In this document: one piece after another, positions 1-7,847 of the stretch
Position numbering within the stretch: the stretch's first letter is position 1
Layout: every line of letters begins with the position of its first letter
Assembly: GCF_004117835.1 (NCBI RefSeq)
Contig: NZ_SDSC01000001.1
Span: 124,001-188,000, forward strand
DNA length: 64,000 nucleotides
Direction of reading: 5' to 3'
Source of the DNA: Macrococcus sp. DPC7161
GTDB taxonomy: Bacteria > Bacillota > Bacilli > Staphylococcales > Staphylococcaceae
The notes under the pieces: generated by a model
Told to the model about the DNA's origin: nothing
The model's database searches: none
What the model saw: the letters and a program-made list of their open reading frames with translations, nothing else
Program-made: the position numbers and the translations under genes

Positions 1-930
1 TTATTATTTTCTATCGTTTTATTTTTACTTACAACCATTTTAATGTATGAAGTATATGGTTGGTTTAGTTTATTATATTGTATTTTATTTATAGTGTTTG
101 TTTTTTATGTTTTAAATCGTAAAGCATTAAATATAAAGATGAGAAAAATGCATTTTATGTTTTTAATCTTTTTATATTTCTTAGCTTACTTTATAACGCA
201 AAATGTTGTGTATGATAATTTAAGCGAAGAGCGCGTTACGCCTTTAGATTTAATGAGTATTAATTTTTATTTAATTGTAATGACACTTTTAGCTACGATG
301 TCATTAGTAAATTATGTGTTTTTAAAACGTACATTAACAACGAATAGTAATCGTATTACTCGTGATTCTGATTGGAATAAAAAAATACAAGAAAGTACAA
401 ATCATACATTCGAAAAAATTAATAACTCATCTTTAAAAATCGATGAAAAAATAATGATCCATTACCAAAAAACGAAACAACGCATTAAAGATAAGATTGA
501 TTTGCAAGAAGAAGATATCCCAAATTGGATGAGAAAACCAAAATGGTTTAAAGTATTTCATATAGAAATCTTATGTAGTGGGCTAATATTAATATTGTCC
601 TTAATTGAACTTAATAATAGAAATGTATTATTTTCAGCGAGTAAAATTAATGTGGTAAAAATGCAATATTTCTATGAATGGATCAACTTGATAGGATTTA
701 TTGCCGTCATTATTGCATATCTATATTTTACTTTATTGATTCATTTAAAGAATCGAGGTTACTTCGGGCAATTATTCACGATTAGTTTTATTATGATAAA
801 AGTGTTAACAGGTATTTATTTGATGATATTTAAAGGCATTAATTTAAGTTTATTTATACCACCAATCCTTTTATTAATTTTTGTTTTAGCAATTCCTATT
901 TATCTCATTCATATTCGCAAACGATATTAA
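1..930 (+). CDS. auxA: Polytopic membrane protein, AuxA-like (5' end outside window)
   Basis: The frame is already open at base 1 and encodes hydrophobic residues before the first ATG at 43, so the true start probably lies upstream and the gene is partial here. The visible part (295 residues from ATG 43) has about seven hydrophobic segments: near residues 5-25, 36-57, 72-95, 173-190, 212-232, 243-262 and 268-290. A charged, helical cytosolic stretch of about 75 residues follows the third. By position (upstream of the methyltransferase and ptsHI) it matches the S. aureus gene called AuxA, a membrane factor reported to stabilise lipoteichoic acid and affect beta-lactam tolerance. That assignment rests on gene order and topology recalled from memory, not on an alignment. 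No catalytic motif is visible. Confidence 0.55.
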   Translation, partial: LLFSIVLFLLTTILMYEVYGWFSLLYCILFIVFVFYVLNRKALNIKMRKMHFMFLIFLYFLAYFITQNVVYDNLSEERVTPLDLMSINFYLIVMTLLATMSLVNYVFLKRTLTTNSNRITRDSDWNKKIQESTNHTFEKINNSSLKIDEKIMIHYQKTKQRIKDKIDLQEEDIPNWMRKPKWFKVFHIEILCSGLILILSLIELNNRNVLFSASKINVVKMQYFYEWINLIGFIAVIIAYLYFTLLIHLKNRGYFGQLFTISFIMIKVLTGIYLMIFKGINLSLFIPPILLLIFVLAIPIYLIHIRKRY

Positions 931-1000
931 TCAAATGAAGTTTTTCACAAAGTTTTGATAATACATGATAATAACGGTGTATTAGCTAAAAATGATTGTG

Positions 1001-1014
1001 AAAAAGCGCTTGCA
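1001..1014. promoter_or_regulatory. Weak second cre-like site overlapping the -35 of the sRNA promoter
   Basis: AAAAAGCGCTTGCA keeps the central CG and the right-hand CA of the CcpA box but lacks the left TG, giving about 11 of 14 matches to TGWAANCGNTNWCA. It overlaps the TTGCAA -35 element at 1010-1015. It is worth noting only because a much better cre lies 43 bases downstream. Confidence 0.25.
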
Positions 1015-1038
1015 AAAAGTAAATAAATCAATTATGAT
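1010..1038 (+). promoter_or_regulatory. Sigma-A promoter of the candidate small RNA
   Basis: TTGCAA at 1010-1015 and TATGAT at 1033-1038 are separated by exactly 17 bases, a near-consensus housekeeping promoter. The predicted start is about base 1045, inside the cre site at 1044-1057. The next gene starts at 1234, beyond a strong terminator, so this promoter does not simply serve that gene. Confidence 0.6.
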
Positions 1039-1043
1039 AATAA

Positions 1044-1057
1044 AGTAAACGTTTACA
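1044..1057. promoter_or_regulatory. Catabolite-responsive element (cre) at the sRNA start site
   Basis: AGTAAACGTTTACA matches 13 of 14 positions of the cre consensus TGWAANCGNTNWCA, and its core GTAAACGTTTAC is a perfect 12-base palindrome. It covers the predicted +1 of the promoter at 1010-1038. CcpA-HPr(Ser46-P) bound there would be expected to repress. The partner protein HPr is encoded 2 kb downstream. Confidence 0.6.
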
Positions 1058-1143
1058 TTGGATGGGAGAAGTGCATTGGGGAATCGCTTCTATACATGTT
1101 TTTATTAGTTGAACGATGACGAGACTTAAGTCTCGTCTTTTTT
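1045..1143 (+). ncRNA. Candidate CcpA-controlled small RNA, about 99 nt
   Basis: The transcript would run from the promoter at 1010-1038 to the terminator at 1118-1143. A 7-bp stem (1067-1073 with 1084-1090) presents a loop containing GGGG (1078-1081), and the upstream single strand has a second G-run (GGATGGGAG). G-rich loops are a known way for staphylococcal sRNAs to contact C-rich sRNAs or mRNA leaders. RsaI is a CcpA-repressed example of this type, but I recall it at a different chromosomal locus. A 16-codon ORF (1062-1112) lies inside but has no Shine-Dalgarno sequence. The alternative is a terminated 5' leader (attenuator) of the methyltransferase gene. Confidence 0.5.
1118..1143 (+). 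terminator. Intrinsic terminator of the candidate sRNA
   Basis: An 8-bp perfect stem, GACGAGAC (1118-1125) with GTCTCGTC (1130-1137), a TTAA loop and six T residues. It lies about 190 bases after the end of the AuxA-like gene and 90 bases before the next start codon. Confidence 0.85.
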
Positions 1144-1233
1144 GTTTTTATACACAGGTATTATATCTCTTATGCGAATAGGAGAATTACCATTATTGTG
1201 TTATAGTGAGGATAAAATGATAAGGAGCAAAGT

Positions 1234-2394
1234 ATGAAAACCATCACATTAAAATCTAACAAAATACATAAATATAGAACAGGTTATGTTTGCTTAGAAA
1301 AAGCGGACGTTGAAAACTTTCAAAATATGCAAGAAGGAGAATTGTTTTTATTAGTCACTCCTGAACAAGAAGTACTTGGTACATTTTATTTTGGTATCCA
1401 AAATAAAGGGATTGGATGGAAAGTGAGTGAACAAAAAATCAATACACTTGATGTGACTTATTTTCAAGAACTTTTTGATAAGGCGCTTAATGAGAGAAAA
1501 TCTTTATATCAATCATCAGAAACGAATGCGTTTCGTTTATTTAATGAAAGTGGCAATCATTTCGGTGGATTAACGATTGATAATTATGATGGTCATTTAC
1601 TTTTAACATTCTACTCAAAAGGTGTTTATCAATATCAAAGTATTATATTAGAGGCTGTAAAGCGTATTTTTGAGTATAAAACAATTTATGAAAAATTAAG
1701 ATTTGAACACGACGTGCCAACACATTGTTTATCAGAAACAGAAGCAGATTTTCCAATTATGATTGAAGAACATCAGTTGTTCTATTCTATTGATTTTACA
1801 GAAGGCCCGATGACGGGATTATTTTTAGATCAGCGTGAAGTGCGTAAGAAATTAAGAAGACTAAATTATCCAGGAAAACAAATGTTGAATTTGTTTGCTT
1901 ATTCAGGAGGCTTCTCGTTAAACTGTGCTGATATTGGTATGAAAACTACGAACGTTGATATTGCGAATCGTTCAATTGAATTAATGAAAACCAATTTCGG
2001 CATTAATAGCCTAGATGTTGAAGCACAAAGTTACTTTACATTAGACGCTTTTGACGCACTGAAATATTTTAAGCGTCACAATAAAGTATTTGATTGTATT
2101 GTGATTGATCCGCCAAGCTTTTCAAGAAATAAGAAGAAAGTATTTTCAGTAAAAGAAAATTATGATGAATTAATTATCAATAGTTTGCCGATTTTAAAAA
2201 GAAATGGTTATTTAGTACTTTCTACGAATGCATCCAACTATTCGCTAAAATCATTTAAATCGATGATAGAAGCAACATTAAAACATACTGATTATGAAAT
2301 TGAAGCGGTAATGGGTCTTCCAAAAGACTTTAAAACGACGGATAAATATAAACCATCAAAGTATTTGAAAGTCATCTTCATTAGAGTAGGTTAA
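1234..2394 (+). CDS. Class I SAM-dependent rRNA methyltransferase, RlmI-like
   Basis: A 386-residue protein of the COG1092 (RlmI/YccW) type. These enzymes carry an N-terminal PUA-like RNA-binding domain and a C-terminal Rossmann methyltransferase and make 5-methylcytosine or related marks on 23S rRNA. Visible motifs are the SAM-binding segment NLFAYSGGFSL near residue 220 and the catalytic DPPSF segment near 290. The N-terminal 70 residues fit the PUA position. The ATG at 1234 follows AAGGAG at a normal distance. The exact rRNA target in staphylococci is not deducible from sequence, so no gene symbol is given. Confidence 0.8.
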   Translation: MKTITLKSNKIHKYRTGYVCLEKADVENFQNMQEGELFLLVTPEQEVLGTFYFGIQNKGIGWKVSEQKINTLDVTYFQELFDKALNERKSLYQSSETNAFRLFNESGNHFGGLTIDNYDGHLLLTFYSKGVYQYQSIILEAVKRIFEYKTIYEKLRFEHDVPTHCLSETEADFPIMIEEHQLFYSIDFTEGPMTGLFLDQREVRKKLRRLNYPGKQMLNLFAYSGGFSLNCADIGMKTTNVDIANRSIELMKTNFGINSLDVEAQSYFTLDAFDALKYFKRHNKVFDCIVIDPPSFSRNKKKVFSVKENYDELIINSLPILKRNGYLVLSTNASNYSLKSFKSMIEATLKHTDYEIEAVMGLPKDFKTTDKYKPSKYLKVIFIRVG

Positions 2395-2460
2395 TATTGA
2401 AAGATTAAAATGTCATCAATTGGGGAATACTATAACATCAAAGAATTTAGGAGGCATATT

Positions 2461-3000
2461 ATGGCTATTTTAGATACGATTATTAATACTGCAGCAAAGC
2501 AGTTCAATCAAAAAAATAAAACAACAATTAATAAAAAAGTATTACCTCAAAGTGAAGCAGAGTTAGTTACTAGAAGAGAGAATGCGGAAAAAATGATTCA
2601 TAATAAATCATTAATGAGTTCAGCAGCAGCTGTTGTTCCAATTCCAGGATTAGATGTTACAGCTGATTTAAAGTTAATGACGGACATTATTGAACAAATC
2701 AATAAAGAATATGGTTTAAGTCATAAACAAGTGAATGGTTATTCTGATGATTTGAAGCAAAAAGTTATGTTTAACGCAGCAAAACAAGGTAGTGATTTCA
2801 TTGGAAAGAAAATCTCAAAATCTTTAGTCGCTGTTATTATGAAAATGATTGCGAAGCGTGAATTAATGAAGCAATCAAAATGGGTACCATTAGTAGGTCA
2901 AGCGGTATCTGGTACAATCAGTTATTATATGATGAGAAAAATGGGCATGATGCATATTGAAAAATGTGAAAAAGTTGCACGTGCATTAATGACAGAATAA
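2461..3000 (+). CDS. Conserved helical protein of unknown function, EcsC/DUF697-like
   Basis: The start is placed at ATG 2461 (179 residues), six bases after a perfect AGGAGG at 2449-2454. An upstream in-frame ATG at 2410 lacks such a site. The protein has an alanine-rich helix followed by a VPIPGLD segment near residue 65 and amphipathic helices to the end, which resembles the Pro-Ile-Pro-Gly-x-Asp signature of membrane-associated EcsC/DUF697 proteins. I would treat that family name as tentative. It sits 66 bases after the methyltransferase gene with no terminator between, so the two may be cotranscribed. No enzyme function is supported. Confidence 0.55.
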   Translation: MAILDTIINTAAKQFNQKNKTTINKKVLPQSEAELVTRRENAEKMIHNKSLMSSAAAVVPIPGLDVTADLKLMTDIIEQINKEYGLSHKQVNGYSDDLKQKVMFNAAKQGSDFIGKKISKSLVAVIMKMIAKRELMKQSKWVPLVGQAVSGTISYYMMRKMGMMHIEKCEKVARALMTE

Positions 3001-3109
3001 AAATTGTCTAATTTTTAAACGTTAATATCTTTTTACACATAATGTGTATTGTTGAACAAAACACGTTATTTGAAAACGATTGAATACGGTTACATAAAAA
3101 TTTAATTCA

Positions 3110-3138
3110 TTGAATAAATACTTTAAATTTGGTATTCT
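3110..3138 (+). promoter_or_regulatory. Promoter of ptsHI
   Basis: TTGAAT (3110-3115) and TATTCT (3133-3138) are separated by 17 bases. Transcription would begin near 3145, leaving a leader of about 55 bases before ptsH, which has the ribosome site AAAGGAG at 3185-3191. A partial cre-like sequence at 3071-3084 lies upstream but is weak. Confidence 0.5.
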
Positions 3139-3200
3139 AACAACGTATAGACATGGTTTATATAAAAACATATTAAGCATACATAAAGGAGATTTTTAAC

Positions 3201-3467
3201 ATGGAACAAAATTCTTACGTTATTATTGATGAAACAGGTATCCACGCTCGTCCAGCTACAATGTTAGTTCAAACTGCTAGTAAATTTGACTCAGATGTTC
3301 AATTAGAATACAACGGTAAAAAAGTTAACTTAAAATCAATCATGGGTGTTATGAGTTTAGGTGTTGGTAAAGGCGCAGAAATCACTATTTATGCTGAAGG
3401 TTCAGATGAAAAAGAAGCAATCGCAGCAATTAGTGAAGTTTTATCTAAAGAAGGTTTAACTGCATAA
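3201..3467 (+). CDS. ptsH: Phosphocarrier protein HPr
   Basis: An 88-residue cytosolic phosphocarrier of the phosphoenolpyruvate-sugar phosphotransferase system. His15 in GIHARPAT receives phosphate from enzyme I and passes it to sugar-specific EIIA domains. Ser46 in NLKSIMGV is the HPr kinase site that makes HPr a CcpA corepressor in Firmicutes. Both residues are present at the canonical numbers and the length is standard. The stop codon overlaps the ptsI start by one base (TAATG), so the two are translationally coupled. The link to the cre site at 1044 is functional as well as positional. Confidence 0.98.
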   Translation: MEQNSYVIIDETGIHARPATMLVQTASKFDSDVQLEYNGKKVNLKSIMGVMSLGVGKGAEITIYAEGSDEKEAIAAISEVLSKEGLTA

Positions 3468-5179
3468 TGGCAAAATCATTAAACGGGATTGGTGCTTCTG
3501 ATGGTATCGCAATTAGTAAAGCTTATTTATTAATTGAGCCTGATTTATCATATTCAAATGACAAAATTTCTGATGTTTCAGCTGAAGTTGAAAAGTTTCA
3601 AAATGCAATTAATCAATCAAAAGTTGAATTAATGCAAATTAGAAATAACGCGGAAGTTGCATTAGGTGCTGATAAAGCTGCTATTTTCGATGCGCATTTA
3701 TTAGTATTAGAAGATCCTGAATTAATCTCTCCAATTGAAGATAACATTAAAAATAATCAAGCTAATGCGGCGTCTGCATTAATGGAAGTTGCTCAAAACT
3801 TTATTACAATTTTTGAGTCAATGGACAATGAATATATGAAAGAACGTGCTGCGGATATTCGCGACGTATCTAAACGTGTGTTATCTCATATTTTAGGAGT
3901 TAAATTACCAAATCCAAGTATGATTGATGAAAGTGTTGTTATTATTGCTGAAGATTTAACACCTTCAGATACAGCACAATTAAACAAAGAATTTGTACAA
4001 GGATTTGTTACAAACATTGGTGGTCGTACATCTCACTCAGCTATTATGAGCCGCTCTTTAGAAATTCCAGCAGTTGTTGGTACTAAAGATGTTACTGAAC
4101 AAGTTTCAGAAGGTGATATTGTCATCGTAGATGGTTCAACTGGTGAAGTCATCATCAATCCAGAAGCTTCTGTAATTGAATCATACAAAGAAAAGCAATC
4201 AGCATTCATCGCTGAAAAAGAAGCATTAAAACAATTGATCAATGATCCATCAGTTTCAAAAGATGGTGTTCATGTAGAATTAGCAGCCAATATTGGAACG
4301 CCTGACGATTTAGTAGGTGTAAAAAATAATGGTGCTGAAGGTATTGGGTTATACCGTACAGAATTTTTATACATGGGCCGTGATCAAATGCCATCTGAAG
4401 ATGAGCAGTTTGAAGCTTATAAAACAGTTTTATCTGCAATGGAAGGCAAGCGTGTTGTAGTACGTACTTTAGATATTGGTGGCGATAAAGAGTTACCTTA
4501 TTTAAATTTACCGAAAGAAATGAATCCATTCTTAGGTTACCGTGCAATTCGTTTATGCCTTGATCAACAAGATATTTTCAGAACACAATTACGTGCATTA
4601 TTGCGTGCATCTGAATTCGGTAAATTAAGTATCATGTTCCCTATGATTGCTACAATTAACGAATTCCGTTCTGCAAAAGCTATCTTAGAAGAAGAAAAGT
4701 CAAAACTTGCTGAATCTGGTGTTAATGTTTCTAATGATATTGAATTAGGTATCATGGTAGAGATTCCTTCAACAGCAGCAATGGCTGATATCTTTGCTAA
4801 AGAAGTTGACTTCTTTAGTATCGGTACAAATGACTTAATTCAATATACAATGGCAGCAGATCGTATGTCTGAGCGTGTATCTTATTTATACCAACCGTAT
4901 AACCCTGCAATTTTAAGACTTGTGAAGCAAGTTATTGATGCAAGTCATAAAGAAGGTAAATGGACTGGTATGTGTGGTGAAATGGCAGGAGATACAACTG
5001 CAATTCCATTATTATTAGGTTTAGGTTTAGATGAGTTCTCAATGAGTGCAACGAGCATTTTAAAAGCGCGTAAACAAATTAAAAACTTATCTCAAGCTGA
5101 CATGAAAAAATTAGCTGAAAAAGCAATTAATTGTGCTACGCAAGAAGAAGTTGTTGCATTAGTTAACGAAATTCAATAA
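3467..5179 (+). CDS. ptsI: PTS enzyme I (phosphoenolpyruvate-protein phosphotransferase)
   Basis: A 570-residue cytosolic enzyme that takes phosphate from PEP and transfers it to HPr. The phosphohistidine is His190 in [10 protein letters not shown]. The C-terminal PEP-binding barrel carries the [10 protein letters not shown] segment with the active-site cysteine. Length is typical of Gram-positive EI. It begins on the last base of ptsH and ends just before a strong bidirectional terminator, so ptsHI is a compact two-gene operon. Confidence 0.98.
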   Translation: MAKSLNGIGASDGIAISKAYLLIEPDLSYSNDKISDVSAEVEKFQNAINQSKVELMQIRNNAEVALGADKAAIFDAHLLVLEDPELISPIEDNIKNNQANAASALMEVAQNFITIFESMDNEYMKERAADIRDVSKRVLSHILGVKLPNPSMIDESVVIIAEDLTPSDTAQLNKEFVQGFVTNIGGRTSHSAIMSRSLEIPAVVGTKDVTEQVSEGDIVIVDGSTGEVIINPEASVIESYKEKQSAFIAEKEALKQLINDPSVSKDGVHVELAANIGTPDDLVGVKNNGAEGIGLYRTEFLYMGRDQMPSEDEQFEAYKTVLSAMEGKRVVVRTLDIGGDKELPYLNLPKEMNPFLGYRAIRLCLDQQDIFRTQLRALLRASEFGKLSIMFPMIATINEFRSAKAILEEEKSKLAESGVNVSNDIELGIMVEIPSTAAMADIFAKEVDFFSIGTNDLIQYTMAADRMSERVSYLYQPYNPAILRLVKQVIDASHKEGKWTGMCGEMAGDTTAIPLLLGLGLDEFSMSATSILKARKQIKNLSQADMKKLAEKAINCATQEEVVALVNEIQ

Positions 5180-5186
5180 ATACAAA

Positions 5187-5217
5187 AATAACCGTACATT
5201 GGTACGGTTATTTTTTG
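5187..5217. terminator. Bidirectional terminator between ptsI and the phosphoesterase gene
   Basis: An 11-bp perfect stem, AATAACCGTAC (5187-5197) with GTACGGTTATT (5202-5212), followed by T-rich sequence on the plus strand and A-rich flanks that give U-runs on the minus strand. It serves ptsI and the convergent gene ending at 5208. Confidence 0.85.
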
Positions 5218-6065
5218 TTTAAAGTTATAAGTGTAATGTCTTTTTTACAAAATAATCGAATAGGTAAATGTGTTGTGCCAAGACCTTTTGATACATGCAG
5301 ATACATTCGATGTTTTTTGTATTTGAGTTTATATAAACCCTTTACATATTTAGAACCAAGTTTTGGTTTTACGAGAGCACCAACAATCGGTAATCTTATT
5401 TGTCCACCGTGTGAATGGCCAGAAAGTTGTAAGTCAACTTTAAAACGTTTTGTAAAATCAGCATAATCACCTTCATGTACAAGTACAATGGTTGGCATGT
5501 TTTGATGAGGGCGATTTGATAAGGCTTGAGAAATATTCCCTGAGGCATTAATAATATCATCAGTCCCACATAAATAAATCAATTCCCCATCATATTCAAT
5601 CGTATGACCATAATTATTCAACAAAGTAATATTGCTGTTTGATAGGATGTCTAAATAATCATTTGACATAAAGATACGTTGGTCATGGTTTCCGTAACAA
5701 AAATAAACACCATGTGATGCTTTAATAGTTTTTAATAGAGGAATGTACTTGAAAGGATTTTGTTTAATCGTTCTTAAATTATCAAATAAATCTCCGGTAA
5801 TGGCAACGATATGGGGTTCAAGTGCATTAATCATTTCAATATGTTGAATCAAATCTTCATATTGATATTGAAATCCGATATGTAAATCTGAAATATGGAC
5901 AATGCGTAATCCTTCTTTATGTTGTTGTTTTAAAATTGGTAATTTAATCTTTTTTATCTCTAAGTTCTTTTTTGCGTTATCCTTCATTAGTGGTATGAGT
6001 TGTGTACCAAATAAGTCGATGGCAGTAAATACAGCATGTTTGATGAGTTTAAACATAGTGTTCAC
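5208..6065 (-). CDS. Metallophosphoesterase, YkuE/YaeI-like
   Basis: About 285 residues with the calcineurin-like metallophosphoesterase motifs in order: HISDLHIG (near 55), GDLFDN (near 95), YGNHDQ (near 124) and SGHSHGGQ (near 215). These coordinate a two-metal centre. An N-terminal amphipathic or hydrophobic segment suggests membrane association, as in YkuE-type proteins acting on envelope lipids or unknown phosphoesters. The start is either GTG at 6065 or ATG at 6056. Both overlap the end of the upstream glutaredoxin-like gene, implying coupled translation. The substrate cannot be told from sequence. Confidence 0.85.
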   Translation of the reverse strand: MNTMFKLIKHAVFTAIDLFGTQLIPLMKDNAKKNLEIKKIKLPILKQQHKEGLRIVHISDLHIGFQYQYEDLIQHIEMINALEPHIVAITGDLFDNLRTIKQNPFKYIPLLKTIKASHGVYFCYGNHDQRIFMSNDYLDILSNSNITLLNNYGHTIEYDGELIYLCGTDDIINASGNISQALSNRPHQNMPTIVLVHEGDYADFTKRFKVDLQLSGHSHGGQIRLPIVGALVKPKLGSKYVKGLYKLKYKKHRMYLHVSKGLGTTHLPIRLFCKKDITLITLNKK

Positions 6066-6285
6066 GCTTTAAAATACGCTCAATTTCGTCGATATCGACT
6101 TGATATATGAGTGATTCGTTTATTTTTATTAATGGTGTACTCATGGCATTATAATCGATCATTTCAATTTTATATTGCTGGTTTTGTTGAATATTTTTTT
6201 CAACAAAGGGGATATTTTTATCTTTAAAGTATTGTTTGACATAGGTGCAAGGTGGGCATTGATTTTGTGTATAAATTTCTATCAT
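6049..6285 (-). CDS. Glutaredoxin-like thiol-disulfide protein
   Basis: A 78-residue thioredoxin-fold protein with CPPC at residues 10-13 and the TPL segment near residue 50 that packs beside the active site in glutaredoxins and NrdH. A GAAAGGAAG ribosome site precedes the ATG. Its C-terminus overlaps the downstream phosphoesterase by 17 bases. It is likely an NrdH-like or general disulfide reductant. The CPPC centre differs from the CPYC of classical glutaredoxins, and the redox partner is unknown. Confidence 0.8.
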   Translation of the reverse strand: MIEIYTQNQCPPCTYVKQYFKDKNIPFVEKNIQQNQQYKIEMIDYNAMSTPLIKINESLIYQVDIDEIERILKREHYV

Positions 6286-6399
6286 GACTATCTTCCTTTC
6301 TTTTTTGCTACAAAAAATATACCGTTAAACCATTATTTTTTTAAACCATTATGTATTATACCCTAAATGGTGACGGAATAATGAACAATAAATTTCCAT

Positions 6400-6419
6400 C
6401 ACGAAATTGTCACAATATC
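6400..6419. promoter_or_regulatory. TGTCACAA motif upstream of cydA, shared with the ctaA/ctaB promoter region
   Basis: CACGAAATTGTCACAATATC contains the palindromic core TTGTCACAA (6407-6415). A near copy, CACGAAAAATGTCACAATTT, lies at 36715-36734 between ctaA and ctaB. Both regions control respiratory genes, so a shared respiratory regulator such as SrrA/ResD is an inference from context. Confidence 0.4.
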
Positions 6420-6452
6420 ATATTACGAATCAATGGTTTTTTTAAGCAATTT

Positions 6453-6461
6453 TGATATACT
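6453..6461 (+). promoter_or_regulatory. Extended -10 promoter element of cydAB
   Basis: TGATATACT is an extended -10 (TGn plus TATACT at 6456-6461). No good -35 is visible 17 bases upstream, which suits a promoter needing an activator. The predicted start is near 6468. Confidence 0.45.
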
Positions 6462-6473
6462 GAAAGTAATGTT

Positions 6474-6491
6474 TTGTGATAGATATCACAT
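6474..6491. promoter_or_regulatory. Rex-type redox operator upstream of cydA
   Basis: TTGTGATAGATATCACAT has the 18-bp layout of a Rex box (TTGTGA, six bases, TCACAA) and matches 11 of 12 half-site positions. It lies just after the predicted transcription start and ends 15 bases before the cydA ATG. Rex, the NADH/NAD sensor, is a known repressor of cyd genes in Firmicutes. The operator call is inferred from pattern and context. Confidence 0.6.
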
Positions 6492-6506
6492 ATTGGAGGG
6501 ATATAA

Positions 6507-7847
6507 ATGGATTCAGTCATTATTAGCCGTATATTAACTGCAATGACGTTAGGATTTCATATTATTTTTGCAACTATAGGTGTCGGTATGCCGCTAATGT
6601 TCATGGTTGCCGAAGGGTTAGGTATACGTAAAAAAGATATTAAATATATTACGATGGCAAGGCGATGGTCTAAAGGATTTACAATTACAGTTGCAGTAGG
6701 TGTTGTAACAGGGACAATCATTGGTTTACAGTTATCGTTACTGTGGCCAACATTTATGCAATTAGGTGGACAAGTTATTGCGTTACCTTTATTTATGGAA
6801 ACTTTTGCATTTTTCTTTGAAGCCATTTTTTTAAGTATATATTTATATACATGGGATCGTTTCAAAAATCCATGGATGCACTGGTTGCTTAACATTCCTA
6901 TTGTGATTGGTTCAACACTAAGTGCATTATTTATTACTAGTGTCAATTCATTTATGAATACACCTGCTGGATTTGAGTTAAAGAACGGTCATTTAGTAAA
7001 TATTGATCCAATTCAAGCAATGTTTAACCCATCATTTTTAGTAAGAAGTTTTCATGTAATTGCAACAGGTGGTATGACAATTGCATTTGTGTTAGCAAGT
7101 ATTGCAGCTGTAAAGTTGATGAGAAATAAATTTAAAGAAGATAAATCATATCACCAATTAGCACTTAAATTAACGATGATTATTGGTTTAATATTTAGTA
7201 TTTTAACAATTGTTGCTGGAGATGTTTCAGCGAAATTTTTACATCATGAACAACCTGAAAAGCTTGCAGCGATGGAATGGCATTTTGATACAAGTGACAA
7301 TGCCAATTTAATTTTGTTTGGTGTATTAGATGAAAAGACACAAGAGATTAAGGGAGCGCTTGAATTACCTGGCCTTTTAAGTTTCTTGGCAGATAGTAGT
7401 ACAAGTACAGTTGTTAAAGGTTTAAATGATATTAAGGCAGATGAAAGACCACCATTAATCGTCCATTATTTCTTTGATTTGATGGTTATTTTTGGAATGT
7501 TGAGTTTTGCAATTAGTATCATTTATTTAATAGCATTGAAGTTTAAACCATTATGGATAGAAAAATCATGGTTACTATATTTAGTTGCTTTAACAGGACC
7601 GATGAGTATGCTTGCGATAGAATTTGGTTGGTTCTTAGCTGAAATGGGACGTCAACCTTGGCTCTTACGTGGGTTCTTAAAAGTAGTAGATGGTGCGACA
7701 CATGCCGATGGAGTAAGTTTAACTTTAGTGGCATTTGGTATTCTTTACATAATATTAGGATTCTCATGTAGTTATGTGTTAATAAGGTTGTTTAAAGACC
7801 GTTCAGCAACTAAAGATATGATGCAATATGAAGGAGGTCAATCATAA
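6507..7847 (+). CDS. cydA: Cytochrome bd menaquinol oxidase subunit I
   Basis: A 446-residue polytopic membrane subunit carrying haems b and d. It oxidises menaquinol and reduces oxygen with high affinity. His18 (GFHIIFATIG) and His183 (SFHVIATGG) occupy the haem-ligand positions. GRQPW near residue 385 is the family signature. The quinol-binding Q-loop is short, as is usual for Firmicute CydA. GGAGGG at 6495-6500 precedes the ATG. The gene overlaps cydB by one base (TAATG). Confidence 0.97.
   Translation: MDSVIISRILTAMTLGFHIIFATIGVGMPLMFMVAEGLGIRKKDIKYITMARRWSKGFTITVAVGVVTGTIIGLQLSLLWPTFMQLGGQVIALPLFMETFAFFFEAIFLSIYLYTWDRFKNPWMHWLLNIPIVIGSTLSALFITSVNSFMNTPAGFELKNGHLVNIDPIQAMFNPSFLVRSFHVIATGGMTIAFVLASIAAVKLMRNKFKEDKSYHQLALKLTMIIGLIFSILTIVAGDVSAKFLHHEQPEKLAAMEWHFDTSDNANLILFGVLDEKTQEIKGALELPGLLSFLADSSTSTVVKGLNDIKADERPPLIVHYFFDLMVIFGMLSFAISIIYLIALKFKPLWIEKSWLLYLVALTGPMSMLAIEFGWFLAEMGRQPWLLRGFLKVVDGATHADGVSLTLVAFGILYIILGFSCSYVLIRLFKDRSATKDMMQYEGGQS

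Noticed and set aside
1062-1112. A 16-codon ORF inside the candidate small RNA (MGEVHWGIASIHVFIS)
   Set aside because: No Shine-Dalgarno sequence upstream and the start lies next to the structured G-rich hairpin; length is within chance.
3071-3084. cre-like sequence TGAAAACGATTGAA upstream of ptsH
   Set aside because: Two mismatches in the conserved right half and it sits upstream of the promoter; too weak to call.
4239-4547. 102-codon reading frame on the minus strand inside ptsI
   Set aside because: Shadow of the coding strand with no ribosome site; composition follows the ptsI codon pattern.
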